This document shows positions 1 to 10,163 of a stretch of DNA of 64,000 nt, in pieces (positions within the stretch are counted from its first letter, which is position 1; every line of letters begins with the position of its first letter). Made by a program: the position numbers and the translations under genes. Source of the DNA: Chaetoderma sp. LZ-2023a (Eukaryota > Mollusca > Caudofoveata > Chaetodermatida > Chaetodermatidae); assembly GCA_034401795.1 (NCBI GenBank), contig CM067363.1, forward strand, positions 33,212,470 to 33,276,469, given 5' to 3'. The notes under the pieces were generated by a model that saw nothing but the letters and a program-made list of their open reading frames with translations, ran no database searches and had not been told where the DNA came from.

Positions 1-111
1 TAGTCATTCCAGTGGTAAATTTTCAAAAATAGTCTTCTCTTGGCCAGCAAATCTAAGTTCCAATAAGCAAATCCTTTTATTTTTTATCAAATTTAGTCAT
101 TAAAGGGTTAA
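1..111. mobile_element. MITE-A (TTAA-type foldback), right half
   Basis: The window opens inside a foldback element. The half-arm starting TAGTCATTCCAGTGG runs through the shared 'aaaatagtcttctcttgg' segment and ends in AAAGGG followed by TTAA at 108-111. The same arm recurs at about a dozen places in the window. The left half lies outside the window. Confidence 0.6.
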
Positions 112-335
112 TAATGGTTTAATGAGACAAGAAAATCCCAATTTGCTTTGTCAGTTCCATTTGCAGGTCAAGAATACTACTATTTGGAAATCTACCACTG
201 TAATGACTGGTTCGGTTATCGGTTAATTTTCACAAATAGTTTTCTGCAGATTTGCAAAAACATGTTTCTCTAAATGGACATTTCTCAAAAACACTACAGA
301 AGTCGTGTTTGGCCAGTTTGAGTGCTTTAGGGTTA
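112..335. mobile_element. MITE-A, diverged copy
   Basis: A degenerate copy abuts the previous one. The central palindrome around 'gactggttcggttatcgg' is eroded, but the right arm (aaatggacatttctc, then agaagtcgtgtttggcc) and the closing GGGTTAA at 329-335 remain. From here to 627 I see only AGGTCA-like half-sites near 430-455 and no gene. Confidence 0.5.
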
Positions 336-669
336 ACACAAGAATTCTGCAGAATTAAATGTCGCGCCTCTCCTGTTTGTCACAGTGGCACTGACCTTAA
401 AATTGAAAAAAACAGATTTGTATCAAGGTCACATCGACCTTGAGCTTTGACCTCAGTATCATCATGCTGCTTCCTAACAGTATAGGCAATCACATAGCCA
501 AGTTTAGTTGCAACAGGATTAACTGATCCTGAAATATAAGTGGAGACGGTTTGCTAAACGCAAAAACTTAACATTGTTGATAGAAAAGTGACGCATATGT
601 CTCCCTTTCTGCTTCACAGACGAGACAAAATAAACGAAATCTAGGATTTCTTTTTTCACGAGAGAGTTG

Positions 670-845
670 ATACTTACCTCCCTAATACTTTTGATATTGC
701 TAAATATTGGCTTTCACTCAATAAACACTCAGATTAAAACAGTTAGGTGCCCCTACTGGGCAGGGAGTCAGAGCGTAGTCTGGCGGATGCCAGCCCCACC
801 ACCGCGCATGCGCAGACTAGCACTTCCTCTGACTAGATTATTGGC
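670..845. repeat. DIRS 3' inverted terminal repeat
   Basis: Positions 670-826 are the near-exact reverse complement of 7503-7660. The match continues with mismatches to 'attattggc' near 845. It includes the palindromic 'gcgcatgcgc' and the 'taatacttttgatattgc' block. A 42-bp extension (628-669) outside it is not shared with the other terminus but is found inverted in the internal complementary region. Confidence 0.9.
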
Positions 846-915
846 TGACACACATGCAACTATTAAGAGCCTGAAGACCGAGCCTCTGTGGGGTGGAGAG
901 GCCGGGTCCGTATCT

Positions 916-1014
916 AGGGAGGTAAGTATCAACTCTCTCGTGAAAAAAGAAATCCTAGATTTCGTTTATTTCACTTCAAGAGTATACTTACCTCCCTAAT
1001 ACTTTTGATATTGC
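916..1014. repeat. DIRS internal complementary region
   Basis: The first part (916-971) is the reverse complement of the outermost left end of the element (628-683). The second part (969-1014) is the reverse complement of the outermost right end (7630-7675). The two meet at TTT (969-971). In DIRS elements such a region is the template that joins the two unequal ends when a circular DNA is made. Its position beside the 3' terminal repeat matches DIRS-1. Confidence 0.88.
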
Positions 1015-1546
1015 CAGAATTCGAAAGTGAATCTGGCGGGAGGGAGGCGAGGTCAAAAGACCAGCTCATCCCAATACGCTTTTCTGCGTTTAAGGCACTT
1101 AAACTTCTGAAACTGTAAGAAAAAACAGTCAGGATTTGACTAACCATCGGATAACACGACCGATGTATGAGAGATGACCGAATGTCATATGCGCTCCCCC
1201 CCCCCTCCTTCCTGGGAGGAAGAGTCGACTGACCTCAATGTCCTATACGCTCTCTACGTACAAGTGCCATGTACTACAGGACAGAGACGAAAAAGCTCCA
1301 TTTTCGTAACTCTCAACAATGAACCACACAAATACACAAACCATCACCATATTAATAACGGGTAATCGTGACAATACAATCAACAACGGACAACACATGA
1401 ACAAGACTGACCTTGTTGAAAATGGCTGCTGACATCATCTTCCCATCGGTAAAGACTGATGCAGGCCCAAAAAAGTGGGTGTTTCCATAAATTAATTGTG
1501 ATATATATAAGTAATGAGGAAATCACCTCAAAAAATATAAACCGAT

Positions 1547-2600
1547 TTATTTTTTCAAAACCGACAAGGCGAGAGGATTAGAGGTGTCACGGAGATAATG
1601 GTCTGTAAAACTTGACTCACAGTGCCACTGAGCCACCGACATAATATCATCCACAGGGACCCCATTAAATAGGGCCGTGGATGTCACTACGCCGCGGACA
1701 CTGTGAGCCTTGGCCACGTCAACCTGCTTCCCGGTGGCGGATTTATGGCAAAACTGAATGCATTCCACAATCCACCTGGAAATGGTGTCCTTAGAAGCCC
1801 TCCCATGGGGTTCAATATATGACAACCATAACGCTGACTGGTCGGTGCGCCATGCCGCCGTACGTTGTTTGTACCGGCGCAGCGCCCGGACGGGACACCA
1901 TGCTTTAGAATTAGGATCATATCTAGTTAAAGCAGGCAAAATAATAGGTTGACCTGGATATTTCAACGACTGATTTTTAGCCAAGAAATTAATCCTAGGT
2001 AGCAGCTTAAGGCCTTCCCCTGAAACCACAAAACGGTCATCCTCGGCTGATAAGGCATGAATCTCACTCCTACGCCTAGCCGAGGCCGCAGCAATTAAAA
2101 ACACAGTCTTCAGTGTTAATAGTTTCATAGAAATGGAACTAAGTGGTTCAAAAGGCTTATCACCTAGTACTTGAAGCACTAGCGATAAACTCCAAGACGG
2201 AATCACAGGAGGATTCCTTGGTCTTAGATTGCCCATGCCTTTAATTAATACATTCAATGTATTTACTTCATCACTTCCCCTCTTAGCCAAGCAAGGAATA
2301 ACAGACATTAATGCTGACTTATAACCAGCAATAGAGTTAGGCTTGAGGCTATAGGCATCATAGAGGTGACAGAGGAAATCAGCTACTACTTGAATAGATG
2401 AATCCATTGGATCAATACATCTTTTTGAGCACCATTCTGCAAATCTGTTGATTTTATAATTATATGCTCTGGAGGTTGACCCCCTCCTGGCTTTGGCCAT
2501 AAACATGGCTGCTTGCTCAGAAAAGCCCTCCTTAATTCTAGATTCCTTGACAACATCCACGCAGTCAATCTGAACATTGACGGATTGTTGTGAAGGGCCT
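1547..2600 (-). CDS. DIRS tyrosine recombinase (YR)
   Basis: This is the integrase of the element, a lambda-integrase-type site-specific recombinase acting on circular element DNA. The C-terminal catalytic half shows the expected tetrad region: the first Arg in AASARRRSEIHAL, the His-x-x-Arg box as AHSVRGV, and the nucleophile Tyr in DHYLRD close to the C-terminus (stop at 1547-1549). The N-terminal part (from about 2600) is the DNA-binding helical domain, with 'RRGSTSRAYNYKINRFAEWC'. The frame is open much further, to 4483, but that upstream part overlaps RT/RNase H in another frame and is probably not translated as YR, so the start is undefined. It overlaps the RT ORF by about 215 bases, as is usual in DIRS. 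No stops or frameshifts. Confidence 0.88.
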
Positions 2601-4572
2601 TGCCCTGGAAGATAATATCGTCCATCAGAGGCAGAGGAACCGGATTGCAGACCAGAAGGTCCAGCAGATCCGTATACCATGATCGGCTTGGCCAATCCGG
2701 GGCGATCAGAAGCACTTGGCATTCCTCTTGTCTGATTTTCTGAAGAATTTTTGGAATCAGGATTGCTGGAGGGAATGCGTATGCATACATTCTCCCCCAG
2801 CTGATAGCTAACGCATCTGTTGCGAAAGCGCTTGGATCCGGAATCGGAGAGACGTACGTCGTCATCTTCGCATTCTTCTTCGTTGCGAACAAATCGATGT
2901 TGGGTTTCCCCCAATGGTCGAACAGACGATCCGCCACACATTGATTTAGTTGCCATTCCGTGGGTAAAACACTCATCCTTCGGCTCAATGAGTCTGCAAG
3001 CAGGTTTAACCTTCCCGGAATATGAACTGCTTTCAAGGTAATCTGGTGATCCAGACACCAACATAGCAGTTTCCATGTCATCATACAGAGACTGGGCGAC
3101 TTCGTTCCGCCCTGGCGGTTTATGTAAGTCACAACTGTTGAGTTGTCTGAACGAATAAGAACAATCTTGCCCTGAACTTTCTGTAAGAAATGTTCCAGGC
3201 CCAGGACTACTGCTCTTAGCTCCAGTAGATTTATATGTTCCTGTGACTGTTCCAGATTCCAAAGCCCTGATATCGTGGATTCTTCCAGGCAAGCTCCCCA
3301 GCCCTCCATCGATGCATCTGTATACACAGTCACCTGAGGGTGGGGAGGGGTTAGCAAAACCCCCGGTAAGAGATTCTCTGTATTCAACCACCATTGCAGG
3401 TGGTGAATCAGAGGCGCCAACACTGACACATTCGAGTCCAGCGAACCTGTACTCTGGGTCCATTGTGTCATGAGAAACAACTGGATCGGCCGCCTGCGTA
3501 AGGCGGCCTGAGGAATGACTGGTTCCAACGAAACCATCAACCCCAGCATTCTCAAGTAAACCCGTGCCAGGACATGACGACTGTCGCACACTGACTGAAT
3601 CAACGAGATGAGTATTTGAACCCTCTCCTGAGTAGGATAAACATATCCTGTCTCCAGATCGAAGAACATCCCCAGGTAAACAAACTTCTGGGATGGAGTC
3701 AGCTCTGATTTTGGGAAATTGATCATCCAGCCCAAGTCTGTGAGAATTTTCAAAACAATCTCCAGATTGGCGGACAAACTTTCCCGGGTGTGCGCTTTCA
3801 ACAGCCAGTCGTCTATGTACGTGTGGACTGCTATGCTTCTCCTGCGGAGGTATGCTGTGATCGCAAGAACCACACGGGTGAAAACCCGAGGAGCCGTGGA
3901 AATTCCGAAGGGCAACACCCTGAATTCCCACTGTCTGCCCTGGAATGCAAATCTCAGGAAGCGACAGAAACTCCTGTGGATGGGGATGTGGAAATAAGCG
4001 TCCTTCAAATCTATCGACGCCGTCCACATCCCCCTCTCCAACCCCGCCAACACCGAGCGCACCGTTTCCATCTTGAAACTGGGCGTCTCGATGAACTTGT
4101 TCAATGGCTTGAGGTTGAGAATCGGTCTCCACCCACCGGTGCGTTTTGTTACCAAGAACAGGGTTGAATAGAAGCCCGGACACCTTTGTGCCGGCTGAAT
4201 AGCTCCTTTTTGTACGAGGGAATTTATCTCCTCCTCGATACACAACCTTTGATCTGGATCTCTCGGAACGGGAGTCCAGATTGGCACCAGAGACAGTCGC
4301 GACGGCGGGCCTGTCATCCACTCTGGATGATACCCCACGGAAAGCCATCGCAAGACTAAACGGTCCTGAGTTAACCGTTCCCACTCTTGCATGTGGTCGG
4401 CTAGCCGGCCTCCCACCGGTCCACCTAGGGACCGCGGTGGACACAAGGCATGCAAGAGCGGCACTGTCTCCGTCGCCATACACACCGGCGTGGTCCTTAC
4501 CGCGGTAAGCGCCCTGTCAGGAACGATAACCACGCCCAGATCCTCGCGCGACCCGCCCCGCCCCGCGCGCAC
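2386..4572 (-). CDS. DIRS reverse transcriptase / RNase H polyprotein
   Basis: The 728-residue ORF copies element RNA into DNA. RT motifs are in order: GGWRPILNLKPLNKF (about 146-160), the first catalytic Asp in SIDLKDAYFHIP (D188), FRVLPFGISTAPRVF (217-231) and the active-site YIDDWLL (252-258). RNase H follows with VYTDASMEGWGACL (D419), LLELRAV (E451), RSDNSTVV (D476) and HIPGRLNLLADSLSR (D527), so all four acidic residues are present. Residues 535-728 form the region usual between RNase H and YR in animal DIRS elements. I recognise no methyltransferase signature there but cannot exclude one. The ORF overlaps the gag-like ORF by 56 bases in another frame, so frameshifting or reinitiation is needed. 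The frame is intact. Confidence 0.92.
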   Translation of the reverse strand: MRAGRGGSREDLGVVIVPDRALTAVRTTPVCMATETVPLLHALCPPRSLGGPVGGRLADHMQEWERLTQDRLVLRWLSVGYHPEWMTGPPSRLSLVPIWTPVPRDPDQRLCIEEEINSLVQKGAIQPAQRCPGFYSTLFLVTKRTGGWRPILNLKPLNKFIETPSFKMETVRSVLAGLERGMWTASIDLKDAYFHIPIHRSFCRFLRFAFQGRQWEFRVLPFGISTAPRVFTRVVLAITAYLRRRSIAVHTYIDDWLLKAHTRESLSANLEIVLKILTDLGWMINFPKSELTPSQKFVYLGMFFDLETGYVYPTQERVQILISLIQSVCDSRHVLARVYLRMLGLMVSLEPVIPQAALRRRPIQLFLMTQWTQSTGSLDSNVSVLAPLIHHLQWWLNTENLLPGVLLTPPHPQVTVYTDASMEGWGACLEESTISGLWNLEQSQEHINLLELRAVVLGLEHFLQKVQGKIVLIRSDNSTVVTYINRQGGTKSPSLCMMTWKLLCWCLDHQITLKAVHIPGRLNLLADSLSRRMSVLPTEWQLNQCVADRLFDHWGKPNIDLFATKKNAKMTTYVSPIPDPSAFATDALAISWGRMYAYAFPPAILIPKILQKIRQEECQVLLIAPDWPSRSWYTDLLDLLVCNPVPLPLMDDIIFQGKALHNNPSMFRLTAWMLSRNLELRRAFLSKQPCLWPKPGGGQPPEHIIIKSTDLQNGAQKDVLIQWIHLFK

Positions 4573-6643
4573 CTCGGTGCACGGGCGGCTGCCTGGCTGA
4601 CGGCGGCTGAGGAGCCTGCGCCCCCCTCACTGCTGGCCGAATCGCACGCGGCCGAGGCCGGCGCTGCGACGGCGGCTGGCCTCTGACTTGGCCAGCACCA
4701 CCTCGAGCCTGCAGGGGACGATACGCAGGGGCCGCGGCGCGAACGTTAGCACGACGCAGTACCTCAAACTGTTCGCGCAGCGCCCTCTGGTTATTCACCA
4801 GGGTGACCGTCTCCTGGAGGTGGCGACATCCCTCACCTCCAAAAAGACCAGGACCCGTCATAGGCGTACGGAGTAGCCTATTATACAGGTCCTGAGACGG
4901 GCACAGATTGTCCAGGGCAAATGTGCGTCTTGCCCTGACACTCCTGGTCACCGCCCGCGTCATACAGTCCAGCGCCAGGTTAATACCATCCTGGATGGTT
5001 CGCTGGACCGCGAGCGGGCCTGGCTGGCGCGATGCGGATGCCGTTACTACCCCCTGTAACAGCTGGGAGACGTGGGACAGAGCGGCAATCGAAGCCCTCC
5101 CACTCTCCTCCGCATCACGCAACGCGGTATTCGCCGAACGCAACGCGTTCGCGCACAAGACCCCCGCGTCAGAACGGGATCCTGGCCGCGTATCCTCACC
5201 CAAAGCCGCGCGGTCATCCACGCTGGGCTTGGGTACCACACCGTACCGCTGGTAGTCCAGGGGCACGATGCGACAACGCTTGGCCACCTCGCGAGGGGCC
5301 TTCGCGAGACGTCCACTCGTGTTAATGGACGCCTCCGCCGCCTTGAACATGTCAACGACATGCTCCGCCAGCGGCAGAGAAGGCATAGCGTTAGCAGTTG
5401 GTTTCCCAGCTAACCACGGCGTGTGAACACGGTGGCTAGCCGACTGCTCCACGGGCAGATCAGGCCTAACGCTCACCAACCACTGGCAAGCGTCATACCA
5501 ATCCTCCTCCGTGGCTAACTGCGAGCGCTCTACAAGACGGGGTCCTTCGTCTTCCTCCTGAGCGCAAGCAGTACTTGACGGCGGGTACGCTGATACACCT
5601 GGCAAGCCAGGGAAAACATGCGGGCCTGACAGCACCGGCATGAGAATATCACTGGTTTGACCAGGAGCAGGCACCGCGGTAGAGCGCGGGGTATATACAG
5701 CCCTACCACGGGCCCGGCCAGCACCAGCTACACTCTCGGCAAGCCGAGGTATGCGGTACCGCTGGCCATCAGCAGCGCCCTGGGCCACCACCTGAACCGC
5801 GGACCTTACTCCAGGGTGAGTAATACCGTGGAAAAAAGCGCCTGTATTCCCCGCGAGGGGTGCACAAACGTCTTCATCCATGTCCGCGTCGTCAGACGGC
5901 GACCCCAGCAGGTAATCCTCATCACCCTGGTCAGAAAGATTAGACCCCGGGTCAGCAAAGAGAGCTAACCCGGGCTGACCAGGAACGGTGCCATAGGAGG
6001 TACTGGCCACCGCGGCGTGCGGATACCCCTGGACTGATAAGCAGCCAGCGGGTTCCAGCGACAACCGTCCACGGTCCCCTATCGGCGCGGCAATAAGCCT
6101 GCTGCCAGGGCCGTGGAACGCCCCCTCTAATGGGGCCACCTCTGAATCGTCGGACAACGGAAGCGGACTAAGGAAAATCGATCCAGAGGCGGGGATTACC
6201 TGCTCCGAAGCCGATGATGAGGACAATAAAGGATCTGGTCCAGGAAGCATGCCACGAAGCAACCCTGGAACCAAATCTTTTATTGTCCTCCTCATCTCTC
6301 CCAACATCTCGGTCCGAAAGGTCTCCATATCCACCGCGGACGAGACCTTCCCCTTACCCTTCTCACTTACAACCTCTCGTTTCCGCTTCATCTTCTTCTC
6401 CTCCACTACCACCTTGTCCGTCGCCTGTAAGCAGCACAAGAATTCGGACATTAACTCGCCCCCCCAGTGCTTACATATGTCACAATTAATCAATGGACCA
6501 CAAGGGCTACATCGAAAACACAGATGCGGCCAGAACTTCACATGCATAAAACGTCCACAGGACGCGCAACCCGGTCCCTGAAACAGGGCAAAGGACAAGG
6601 AGTATGAGCAACTAGTTAAGCTTAGAAACTCAATCCAACTCAA
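4517..6643 (-). CDS. DIRS gag-like ORF1
   Basis: The 708-residue ORF sits where DIRS elements carry their gag-like protein. Its N-terminus is Cys-rich (GPGCASCGRFMHV, LCFRCSPCGPLINCDICKHWGG), like a small zinc-binding fold. Next comes a Lys-rich stretch (EEKKMKRKREVV), a long low-complexity Ser/Pro/Gly-rich middle with little recognisable homology, and a strongly basic Arg/Gly/Pro-rich tail (from about residue 650) suited to RNA binding. The assignment rests on position, length and composition. The chosen Met at 6643 is the first in frame; Mets near the Cys-rich block are possible starts. It is GC-rich compared with the AT-rich flanks, which marks the element as an insertion. Confidence 0.72.
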   Translation of the reverse strand: MSWIEFLSLTSCSYSLSFALFQGPGCASCGRFMHVKFWPHLCFRCSPCGPLINCDICKHWGGELMSEFLCCLQATDKVVVEEKKMKRKREVVSEKGKGKVSSAVDMETFRTEMLGEMRRTIKDLVPGLLRGMLPGPDPLLSSSSASEQVIPASGSIFLSPLPLSDDSEVAPLEGAFHGPGSRLIAAPIGDRGRLSLEPAGCLSVQGYPHAAVASTSYGTVPGQPGLALFADPGSNLSDQGDEDYLLGSPSDDADMDEDVCAPLAGNTGAFFHGITHPGVRSAVQVVAQGAADGQRYRIPRLAESVAGAGRARGRAVYTPRSTAVPAPGQTSDILMPVLSGPHVFPGLPGVSAYPPSSTACAQEEDEGPRLVERSQLATEEDWYDACQWLVSVRPDLPVEQSASHRVHTPWLAGKPTANAMPSLPLAEHVVDMFKAAEASINTSGRLAKAPREVAKRCRIVPLDYQRYGVVPKPSVDDRAALGEDTRPGSRSDAGVLCANALRSANTALRDAEESGRASIAALSHVSQLLQGVVTASASRQPGPLAVQRTIQDGINLALDCMTRAVTRSVRARRTFALDNLCPSQDLYNRLLRTPMTGPGLFGGEGCRHLQETVTLVNNQRALREQFEVLRRANVRAAAPAYRPLQARGGAGQVRGQPPSQRRPRPRAIRPAVRGAQAPQPPSARQPPVHRGARGAGRVARGSGRGYRS

Positions 6644-7483
6644 GGAGAAGGAAAACGATCATAAAGATCAATATACATCAAAAACCAGCCTAGCGCTTGA
6701 ATTGCTAATAAATACATAGCCAGCTGATTATGACGTCATTAATCCCGTGACAGGAAAAATTCGATCCCAACAAAACATCCAAGTGCAAAGACGAATTGTA
6801 TGCTGAATGGATAAGTTGACTACACAACCATCAGATACATATAGATAACTCTTTACTGGCAAAAATGTTAATTATCTCCCTTTGATTGTTTACAATAATT
6901 AACATCACCACATTATCAATAACTAGATACCTGACACTTTGTATAGACAAACCATCCAACGTGACGAACCGGAAACTCCACCATCTGCACGCCTCTTAAC
7001 TCTCTCCACCTCATGGGGAAGGAATTGGAACAAGAGGGCAAAGTGAGAAGACCTTTATACCAGGCCTCCAACTCACTGGGCATAATTTTTCATTTGGTTA
7101 GATAACCTAACAGTGTTAGTAGGAAATGGAACCATGGTGGAGAGAATACTAATTCTCTGGTACTGTGACGTCACAACCTAGCGTCATACAGACCTGTGGA
7201 CAGAAACAGAAAGAGAAATTAGTCCTAGGTAGCACCGAGTTGACCTAAACCAACTAACTAAGGCGCTTATCACGGTAAACGCGAGTCCCGGAAACACAAT
7301 ACACCGGGAAGAAAACTCGCTAATTTTACTAGAAGTCACCTGATTTAAAGGTCCTCCGTCCTCCTGTGGCGACGTATTCCTATCCGCCATCCAAAAAAGT
7401 GACTAACACTCCAAACAAACACCACTTAAACAGTTTAAGAGAGCGAAAAAGCTATTGAACAAAAAAACATGTGTGATCTCTTT

Positions 7484-7660
7484 GCCAATAATCTAGCAAA
7501 GAGGAAGTGCTAGTCTGCGCATGCGCGGTGGTGGGGCTGGCATCCGCCAGACTACGCTCTGACTCCCTGCCCAGTAGGGGCACCTAACTGTTTTAATCTG
7601 AGTGTTTATTGAGTGAAAGCCAATATTTAGCAATATCAAAAGTATTAGGGAGGTAAGTAT
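7484..7660. repeat. DIRS 5' inverted terminal repeat
   Basis: Reverse complement of 670-845. The outer 15 bases (7661-7675) are not in the other terminus but appear in the internal complementary region. The sequence beyond 7675 (accatttatctaactt) shows no target duplication with the left flank, as expected for DIRS. Confidence 0.88.
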
Positions 7661-7830
7661 ACTCTTGAAGTGAAAACCATTTATCTAACTTGACACTGTG
7701 TCATTATTGATGCAAGCGTAACACAATCAATCAATTTGAACTGGATTTCAATCAGTTTTACTATCAAAAGTAAACTTAACTCGAATGACCAAATATGATA
7801 AAGACATTCATGGAGTATTCAATATCATTG

Positions 7831-8209
7831 TTATAATATAGCTATAGCTCGTTCAAATTAACAGTTATACTATAGCTATAGCTCGTTCAAATTAACAGTT
7901 ATAATATAGATATAGCTCGTTCAAATTAACAGTTATACATGTAGCTATAGCTCGTTCAAATTAACAGGTATACTATAGCTATAGCTCGTTCAAATTAACA
8001 GTTATACTATAGCTATAGCTCATTCAAATTAACAGTTATACTATAGCTATAGCTCGTTCAAATTAACAGTTATACTATAGCTATAGCTCGTTCAAATTAA
8101 TAGTTATACTATAGATATAGCGCATTCAAATTAAGTTATAATATACATGTAGCTATAGCTCGTTCAAATTTACAGTTATAATATAGCTATAGCTCATTCA
8201 AATTAACAA
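7831..8209 (+). repeat. 34-bp tandem array, about 11 units
   Basis: The unit is close to TATAGCTATAGCTCGTTC followed by AAATTAACAGTTATAC. Units differ by single substitutions (gctcgttc/gctcattc) and small insertions (atacatgtagc). Each unit holds the palindrome AGCTATAGCT. There is no open frame. Confidence 0.92.
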
Positions 8210-8328
8210 GTTACTACACCCTGTTGATATAAACACGTTCCTCTATATAATGATATCGTACATGCTGAACATGACGGTCAAGGTTCGAGTATTTGTCTCA
8301 TTTATTTGGCCTCTTTATATTCATTTAA

Positions 8329-9865
8329 CCCATTAACACTCGAAGCGGCTTCTGGAGTGGCCTTGAGAAATGTTGATTTGCAGACCAAGAGAAGACTATT
8401 TTTGAAAATGTATTACTGGAATGACTGGCTCGATAACCGAGCCAGTCATTCCAGTGATAAATTTTCAACAATAGTCGTCTCTGGTCTCCAAATGGCCATT
8501 TCTCAAGACCACTGCAGAAGCCGGTTTTGGCTGATATGAGGGTAGGTTTGCACGATTATCCGATATTATCGAAAATCGCGATTTTTTTCCCCCAGCCACA
8601 CTTTTTTACGATATGATTTTGAAAAAATTGAAATATCGCGAAAACTTTACTGTCGCGCCGTAGTCTGCTTATTTGTCATGTGTTCGTACCGTAGCCTTCT
8701 ATGATGGCAAGCTGTTGAGTTTATTTCCAAACCAACAACTTTGCGAGAGCGGTGGGCTTAGATTAGGGACAAGTCAAGAAAAGGTTCAAATTCATTCTTT
8801 AAAATTGTTTCCAAAGATGGACAATAATACAAAAATTGAACGCAATTTACCAGTACAATTTCTTGACGCCATACTGTATACCTCAAAACCATGATCCCGT
8901 GAGTGAAATTATTACCTGGGACGGTATAAATAGTGTATATTTCTTAATAAGCATGGTCTATAAAATAAAAATTAATCCAATATTTGACAATAAATGGCAT
9001 CGCGAAAATATATAAATCACGTGATACTGCATGCTCTCCTGTTTTTGGAGGCGTGAGGTGGTGTGTTCACAAATGTGATAGCTAAATGAGACAGTATACA
9101 CGCTTTAACTAGCAAGGTGGACTATCCGAGATGTTTCGGAAGGCGAACGATTATTAATAAAATATATAAATCACGTGATATGGCTCGCTCTCATGATTTT
9201 GGAGGCGAGAGGTCACAAATGTGATAGCTAAATGAGACAGTATACTCGCTTTAGCCTGCAAGGTGAACTATCCGAGATGTTTCTGAATGCCAACTATTAT
9301 TAGTAAACGGCTACTCAGTAAATGTGGATCAGATCTAAACATTAGATATCTATGGATCTAAACTGCATTCCTAATATCACGTCATTTGTACATTTTCACA
9401 AAGACGACATGAAATGTCAATTTTTTTGGATTAATTTTGATGTAATAAACAGAGTACGCAATATTTAGGCTGTCCAATGTAATAATTTCACTCCCGCAGT
9501 GATGGACAGGTTATACATTAAGCCAAGGTGTAAGGCGTCACAAATTTATAACGGGAAATTGTGTCCTATTTTCGTGTTATTAACGATCGGTCTTTAAGCA
9601 TCTTGGCGACTGCATTTTTAATTTTAATTTACCAATTACTAGTCATATTCAGTTAAAACTGATACGAAAACTCATAGCGAAGGCGATATATCTACATAAG
9701 CCAAACCGTGCAGTACAACTCAACCGAAGACCAATTCACCCCGTGAATTTCGCATACCGTAAAATAGGTTATACAATATATCTAAATATCATGATTTTTT
9801 TCACCACGATATATCACGATACCTCCTAGGACAATATCGTGCAAGCCTATATGAGGGCTAAAGGG
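8329..9865. mobile_element. MITE-A, interrupted by a hAT element
   Basis: TTAA flanks lie at 8325-8328 and 9866-9869. The left end is CCCATTAACACTCG and the right end is GGCTAAAGGG. The centre is the palindrome 'gactggctcgataaccgagccagtc'-like region at 8420-8450. Removal of 8543-9849 and one 8-bp repeat restores an ordinary 230-bp MITE-A. TTAA targets and CCC ends are typical of piggyBac-type elements; the class is inferred from that. Confidence 0.8.
8543..9849. mobile_element. Non-autonomous hAT element nested in MITE-A
   Basis: The termini TAGGTTTGCACGAT and its inverted partner ATCGTGCAAGCCTA are flanked on both sides by the perfect 8-bp duplication TATGAGGG (8535-8542 and 9850-9857), the hAT hallmark. 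The 1307-bp interior has no transposase frame. It does contain a direct duplication of about 145 bp (near 9008-9150 and 9165-9310), beginning with the shared motif ATATATAAATCACGTGATA. Confidence 0.9.
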
Positions 9866-10163
9866 TTAAACACGCCTGCTGAGTATTGAGTTTTTACGTT
9901 TTTGATTTACCAATATTCACAAACAAAAATAGTCTCAAGACTATAACCCTTTGACCCCAAAAGAGCAAACATGATAAATGATTTACAAAGTAAGAAATAT
10001 TGTTGAATATTTTGAAACAGATTTAACTGGAAGCTGTTACTGACTACAGCAGCAGCATCCGGATCCTGTTGAATGGATTTCAAAATAATCAAGAACTTGC
10101 CTGATTTATGTTTGCCTTGAAATTGAGAGACTCCCTGCTTCAAAGGGTAAAACTGCTGTTTTA

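Larger units (their letters stand above)
628..7675 (-). mobile_element. DIRS-group tyrosine-recombinase retrotransposon, near complete
   Basis: The element is read on the minus strand, from 7675 to 628. It has inverted terminal repeats (670-845 and 7484-7660), unequal outermost extensions, and an internal complementary region at 916-1014 next to its 3' terminal repeat. Three ORFs lie in the order gag-like, RT/RNase H, tyrosine recombinase, overlapping in different frames. This is the DIRS-1 plan: an RNA-copied element that integrates through a circular intermediate using a tyrosine recombinase and makes no target duplication. The ends 5'-TTTCACTTC and CGTTTATTT-3' share TTT, which appears once at the junction in the internal region (969-971). 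The long uninterrupted ORFs suggest recent activity. Region 6644-7483 is the 5' leader and holds no recognisable gene. Confidence 0.93.

Noticed and set aside
430-470. AGGTCA half-sites as a nuclear-receptor element
   Set aside because: The spacing is irregular and the motif is common in dispersed repeats. Nothing ties it to a promoter.
667-999. Plus-strand open frame in the DIRS end
   Set aside because: It lies in the inverted terminal repeat and internal complementary region, which are structural.
2616-4483. N-terminal two thirds of the 978-codon recombinase frame
   Set aside because: It overlaps the RT/RNase H coding region in another frame and shows no domain. Only the last part (from about 2600) carries recombinase motifs.
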